DNA of 20,034 nucleotides from contig JAEYXX010000176.1 of assembly GCA_023431055.1 (NCBI GenBank), forward strand, positions 1-20,034, read 5' to 3'. The notes under the pieces were generated by a model that saw only the letters and a list, made by a program, of their open reading frames with translations, was not told where the DNA came from and made no database searches. The stretch is from Pseudomonadota bacterium (GTDB lineage Bacteria > Pseudomonadota > Gammaproteobacteria > Pseudomonadales > Pseudomonadaceae). Shown in pieces: positions 14,796 through 20,034 of the stretch (within the stretch, counting starts at the first letter, position 1; every line of letters begins with the position of its first letter). Made by a program: the position numbers and the translations under genes.

Positions 14796-16436
14796 ATGCT
14801 GACCCTGCTGCATTTGCTGTCAGCCATTGCCTTGTTGGTCTGGGGCACACACATCGTACGTACCGGCATCCTGCGCGTGTTCGGCTCGCAGTTACGCAAG
14901 GTGCTCAGCCACAATATCGGCCGCCGGCCGCTGGCGTTCGTCGCCGGCATCGGCGTCACGGCGCTGGTGCAGAGCAGCAACGCCACGGCCTTGCTGGTCA
15001 CCTCCTTCGTCGCCCAGGGCCTGATGGCGCTGGCGCCGGGCCTGGCGATCATGCTCGGTGCCGACGTCGGCACCGCGCTGATGGCACGCGTGCTGACCCT
15101 CGATCTGAGCTGGCTCAGCCCGCTGCTGATCTTTCTCGGGGTGATCTTCTTTCTCTCGCGACGGCAGACCCGAGCGGGGCAACTCGGCCGCGTGGCCATA
15201 GGCCTCGGGCTGATGCTGCTGGCGTTGGAGTTGATCGTTGCCGCCGCCACACCGATCACCGAGGCACGGGGCATTCGCGTGCTGTTCGCATCGTTGACCG
15301 GCGACCTGCTGCTCGATGCTCTGGTCGGCGCGATGTTCGCCCTGCTCACCTATTCCAGCCTGGCAGCGGTGCTGCTCACCGCGACCCTGGCTGGCGCTGG
15401 GCTGATCAGCCTGCCGGTGGCCATCGGCTTGGTGATTGGCGCCAATATCGGCAGCGGCCTGCTGGCCTTTCTTACCAGCAGCCTGCAGAACCCGGCCGGG
15501 CGCCGCGTGGCGGTGGGCAGCCTGATCTACAAGCTGATCGGGCTGCTGCTGGTACTGCCCGTGCTGCAACCACTGGCCCATTGGCTGGATAGCCTGAACT
15601 GGCGCCCGGCGGAGCTGGTGATCTTTTTCCACCTGCTCTACAACAGCCTGCGCGCGCTGCTGATGTTGCCGAGCGTCGGGCTGATGGCGCGCTTCTGCAA
15701 CTGGCTGCTGCCGGACCGAGCGGACGACAGCGGCATCGCCCGGCCACGCCACCTCGACCCAACGGCGTTGGCCACGCCGAGCCTGGCGCTGGCCAACGCA
15801 GTGCGTGAAACCCTGCGCGTGGGCGACAAGATCGAAGCCATGCTCAGCCGTCTGCTACCGGTGCTGGAGCGGAACCAGCCAGCACTGAACAAGGAGCTGC
15901 GCAGCCTCAATGACGATGTCTCCAGCCTGTGCCGGGCGGTCAAGCTGTACCTCGCGCAAATCCCCCGTGAGGCCCTGAGCGAGCACGAAAGCCGGCGCTG
16001 GGCAGAGATTCTCGAGCTGGCAGTCAACCTCGAGCAGGCTGGCGATCTGATCGAGCGCATGCTCGGCAAGATCCAGAACGAGAAGACCGCGCAACGCCGG
16101 GCCTTCTCCGAAAAGGGGCTGGAGGAGCTCACCAGCCTGCACGGACAACTGATGGCCAACCTGCGCCTGGGGCTGAACGTGTTCCTCAGCGCCGACCACG
16201 CCAGCGCCAGCCAGCTACTGCGGGAGAAGCGCCGCTTCCGCGCGCAGGAGCGACGCCTGGCCCACGCCCATATCGGCCGTCTGCAGCGTCAAGTGGTGCA
16301 GAGCATCGAAACCAGCTCCCTGCACCTGGAGCTGATCGCCGACATGAAGCGACTCAACTCGCTGTTCTGCGCCAGCGCCTACGTGGTGCTCGAGGGCGGC
16401 GAAACCGGCGCCCTCAAGCTCGAAGGCGGCGAGTGA
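14796..16436 (+). CDS. yjbB: YjbB-type Na/Pi cotransporter family protein with PhoU-like domain
   Basis: A 546-residue membrane protein that matches Escherichia coli YjbB along its length, from MLTLLHLLSAIALLVWGTHI to the ending SLHLELIADMKRLNSLFC. The N-terminal ~330 residues carry two Na/Pi-II repeats; the first motif is QSSNATA (59-65), the second is YSSLAAV, as in YjbB itself. The C-terminal part (about 350-530) is a PhoU-like helical domain. In E. coli, overproduced YjbB exports phosphate. The ATG at 14796 agrees with the family start. An in-frame extension upstream overlaps the preceding gene and is rejected. The last 15 residues contain a LEGGE duplication. Confidence 0.9.
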   Translation: MLTLLHLLSAIALLVWGTHIVRTGILRVFGSQLRKVLSHNIGRRPLAFVAGIGVTALVQSSNATALLVTSFVAQGLMALAPGLAIMLGADVGTALMARVLTLDLSWLSPLLIFLGVIFFLSRRQTRAGQLGRVAIGLGLMLLALELIVAAATPITEARGIRVLFASLTGDLLLDALVGAMFALLTYSSLAAVLLTATLAGAGLISLPVAIGLVIGANIGSGLLAFLTSSLQNPAGRRVAVGSLIYKLIGLLLVLPVLQPLAHWLDSLNWRPAELVIFFHLLYNSLRALLMLPSVGLMARFCNWLLPDRADDSGIARPRHLDPTALATPSLALANAVRETLRVGDKIEAMLSRLLPVLERNQPALNKELRSLNDDVSSLCRAVKLYLAQIPREALSEHESRRWAEILELAVNLEQAGDLIERMLGKIQNEKTAQRRAFSEKGLEELTSLHGQLMANLRLGLNVFLSADHASASQLLREKRRFRAQERRLAHAHIGRLQRQVVQSIETSSLHLELIADMKRLNSLFCASAYVVLEGGETGALKLEGGE

Positions 16437-16437
16437 C

Positions 16438-17946
16438 TCAGTCGGCGCCGGTCACGCGCTCGGGCTCGGCCGGCTCGACGCCGCGCCAGGCGTACCAGGC
16501 GAAGAACAGCGCCATCAGCAGATAGCCGTGGACGAAGTCCGGCGCGGCGTACCACGCCAGCTTCGGTGCGTGCATCAGGCCAACGAAGGCCATACCCGCC
16601 GCCACCAGCGCGAACACCGTGGCCTGGCGGAACTGGCGATCGATCACCGCCACGCACATGGCGCCGAGCAGGATGGCGCTGAACATGGCACCCTGCCCCA
16701 GCGCGCCGATGGCGCTGGAAATGCCCTCGACCACCTCGGGAGCGCCGCGGTTGAAACGAGTCGCCAGGTAGTTGGCGAAGTACGGCAGCATCGCCAGCGC
16801 CACGGCCGGGTAGTAACGGGCGTGGTTGCTGTTGAACGCCGTGGCGATCATCGACATGCCGACGAACACCAGGATCGGCGCCACCACCGATACCGGAATC
16901 AGCGCGGCGATGAAGGCGATCAGACCGAACATGGTCGCCAGGCCGTACACCGCGCCATTGAGCAAACTGTAACCGCGTCCGGCGCCCATCCACTTCGAAC
17001 CCACGGTGGCGATGTAAACGGTGGTCGGGAACACGCCGCCGAACAGCGCCCCGAGCGAGGTACCGAGCCCATCCACGGCCTGGCATTCGCGCACGCTGTA
17101 GCTGTCACCGGCGGCGTTCATGGCCTCGACGTTGTTCATGGTCTCGATGGCGTTGTACAGGGTGATCGGCAAAATTACCGTCATCAGCGCCAGCAGGCTG
17201 GTGAACAGCAGGCCCAGGCCTTCGTACCAGGCCAGGTTGGGCAGTAGCGGGTAGAAGCCCAGGTGGGTGAAGGCATCGCTGAACTTGCCGCCGTCAGCCG
17301 CGCCGATCAGGTAGGCCAGCGCGGTGCCGACGACGATGGCGAACAGCGAGGCAGGCAGGCGGAACGGCATGCTCACCCGCGCCACCAGGCCGACGATGGT
17401 AATGGCCAATACCAGCAGGCCGATCACCGGAATTTCCAGGGTCTTGAACAGCATCTCCCCAGCGATGAAGGTCAGTGCCACCCCGGCCACCGCGCCGAGC
17501 ATGGCCGCACGCGGTAGATGACGCTGCACCCAGTTGCCGATCAGGCTGATGGCCGCCTCGATCAGGCCACTGATAAAGCACGCGGCCACCGCCACCTTCC
17601 ACGCAAGTTCTGCATCGCCGGTGAGATTCTTCGCCGGCAGCAGCACGCCGAACAGGAAGACGAACATCACCGGTGTACTGATGCCATAGGACAGCGCCGT
17701 CACGTCGGCACGGTTCTCCTTGCGCGCCAGTCGAGCGGCACTAAAGGCGTAGTAAAAGTTGCCGACCATCACCGCCACCGCCGCGCCAGGCAACACCTGA
17801 CCGAACACGATCTCGGCGGGAAAGCCCATGCCCAGCATGCTGATGGCGATGATCACGAAGTTGGCGATGTTGTTCTGGAACAGGGCGAAAAAGGCGTCGG
17901 TGTCTTCCTTCTTGTACCAGGGATAGTGCACGCGTGGCGTCGACAT
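16438..17946 (-). CDS. NCS2-family nucleobase permease
   Basis: A 502-residue inner membrane protein with 12 or more hydrophobic segments, of the nucleobase:cation symporter-2 (xanthine/uracil permease) superfamily. Typical parts are FFALFQNNIANFVIIAISML and the segment GALFGGVFPTTVYIATVGSK, corresponding to the family substrate region. Substrate (purine, pyrimidine or other) cannot be fixed. The ATG at 17946 is favoured: it begins MSTPRVHYPWYKKEDTDAFF and has AAGGA about 12 bases upstream; a longer frame would run into the intergenic region. Its stop lies one base from the yjbB stop on the other strand. No catabolic gene for nucleobases adjoins it. Confidence 0.85.
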   Translation of the reverse strand: MSTPRVHYPWYKKEDTDAFFALFQNNIANFVIIAISMLGMGFPAEIVFGQVLPGAAVAVMVGNFYYAFSAARLARKENRADVTALSYGISTPVMFVFLFGVLLPAKNLTGDAELAWKVAVAACFISGLIEAAISLIGNWVQRHLPRAAMLGAVAGVALTFIAGEMLFKTLEIPVIGLLVLAITIVGLVARVSMPFRLPASLFAIVVGTALAYLIGAADGGKFSDAFTHLGFYPLLPNLAWYEGLGLLFTSLLALMTVILPITLYNAIETMNNVEAMNAAGDSYSVRECQAVDGLGTSLGALFGGVFPTTVYIATVGSKWMGAGRGYSLLNGAVYGLATMFGLIAFIAALIPVSVVAPILVFVGMSMIATAFNSNHARYYPAVALAMLPYFANYLATRFNRGAPEVVEGISSAIGALGQGAMFSAILLGAMCVAVIDRQFRQATVFALVAAGMAFVGLMHAPKLAWYAAPDFVHGYLLMALFFAWYAWRGVEPAEPERVTGAD

Positions 17947-18017
17947 GACTGGCTGAGTCCTTGTTGTCTGAATGGTCAGGTCGGCGAGTCTAGCAACCCG
18001 TCGCCAGGGCATAAACG

Positions 18018-18043
18018 AACAAGGCAGCCGAAGCTGCCTTGTT
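18018..18043 (-). terminator. Terminator of the TRAP permease gene
   Basis: AACAAGGCAGC (18018-18028) and GCTGCCTTGTT (18033-18043) form a perfect 11-base stem. Read on the minus strand the loop is TTCG closed by C-G, an extra-stable tetraloop, followed by CGTTTATG. It lies between the TRAP stop and the NCS2 start, and so separates their transcripts. Confidence 0.85.
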
Positions 18044-18060
18044 GGAGGTCGAGACGCGCG

Positions 18061-20034
<1,974 letters not shown>

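Overview
The window reads as chromosomal DNA of a Pseudomonas, most likely the mendocina/oleovorans branch. This rests on high GC with Pseudomonas-like codon use, a Pseudomonas-type 16S rRNA leader at the left edge, a glutarate (gcd) locus, a three-gene pntAA-pntAB-pntB transhydrogenase operon, DUF2388 proteins (a family seen mainly in pseudomonads) and a REP-like palindrome. The species assignment is inference. No phage, IS, integrase, CRISPR or tRNA gene is visible.

Left edge (1-465): the leader and three tandem promoters of a ribosomal RNA operon on the minus strand. The 16S gene itself should begin just outside the window. Then comes glutarate catabolism (466-4003): gcdH and gcdG run leftward as a two-gene operon (glutaryl-CoA dehydrogenase and a class III CoA-transferase). 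The LysR regulator gcdR is divergent. The shared intergenic region holds a candidate promoter and two inverted repeats. GcdG would activate glutarate with CoA, and GcdH would convert glutaryl-CoA to crotonyl-CoA, finishing lysine/glutarate degradation.

The next block (4476-7362) is the proton-translocating NAD(P) transhydrogenase operon, closed by a strong terminator. Between 7414 and 11187 lies a less understood stretch. It has a repeat-rich regulatory region, two tandem DUF1127 mini-proteins, two tandem exported DUF2388 proteins, and a 651-residue exported protein whose GTG start overlaps the last DUF2388 stop. The large protein carries an HExxH motif and a separate His/Cys pair like that of NlpC/P60-type hydrolases. 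This is the best candidate in the window for an undescribed envelope system.

The right part (11196-20034) is ordinary but tightly packed: a REP-like element, a GFA-family protein divergent from an AEC transporter, and a periplasmic solute-binding protein divergent from an orphan PilT/PilU-type motor ATPase. After these come a YjbB-type Na/Pi transporter behind a leader that can fold over its ribosome binding site, an NCS2 purine/pyrimidine permease ending one base from it tail to tail, and a TRAP permease cut by the window edge. Two convergent pairs (12633/12649 and 16436/16438) have almost no space between stop codons.

Intergenic stretches above 300 bases are 1-465 (rRNA promoters and leader), 4004-4475 (a weak hairpin plus T-run and a palindrome, no gene) and 7363-7720 (terminator plus repeats, no gene).
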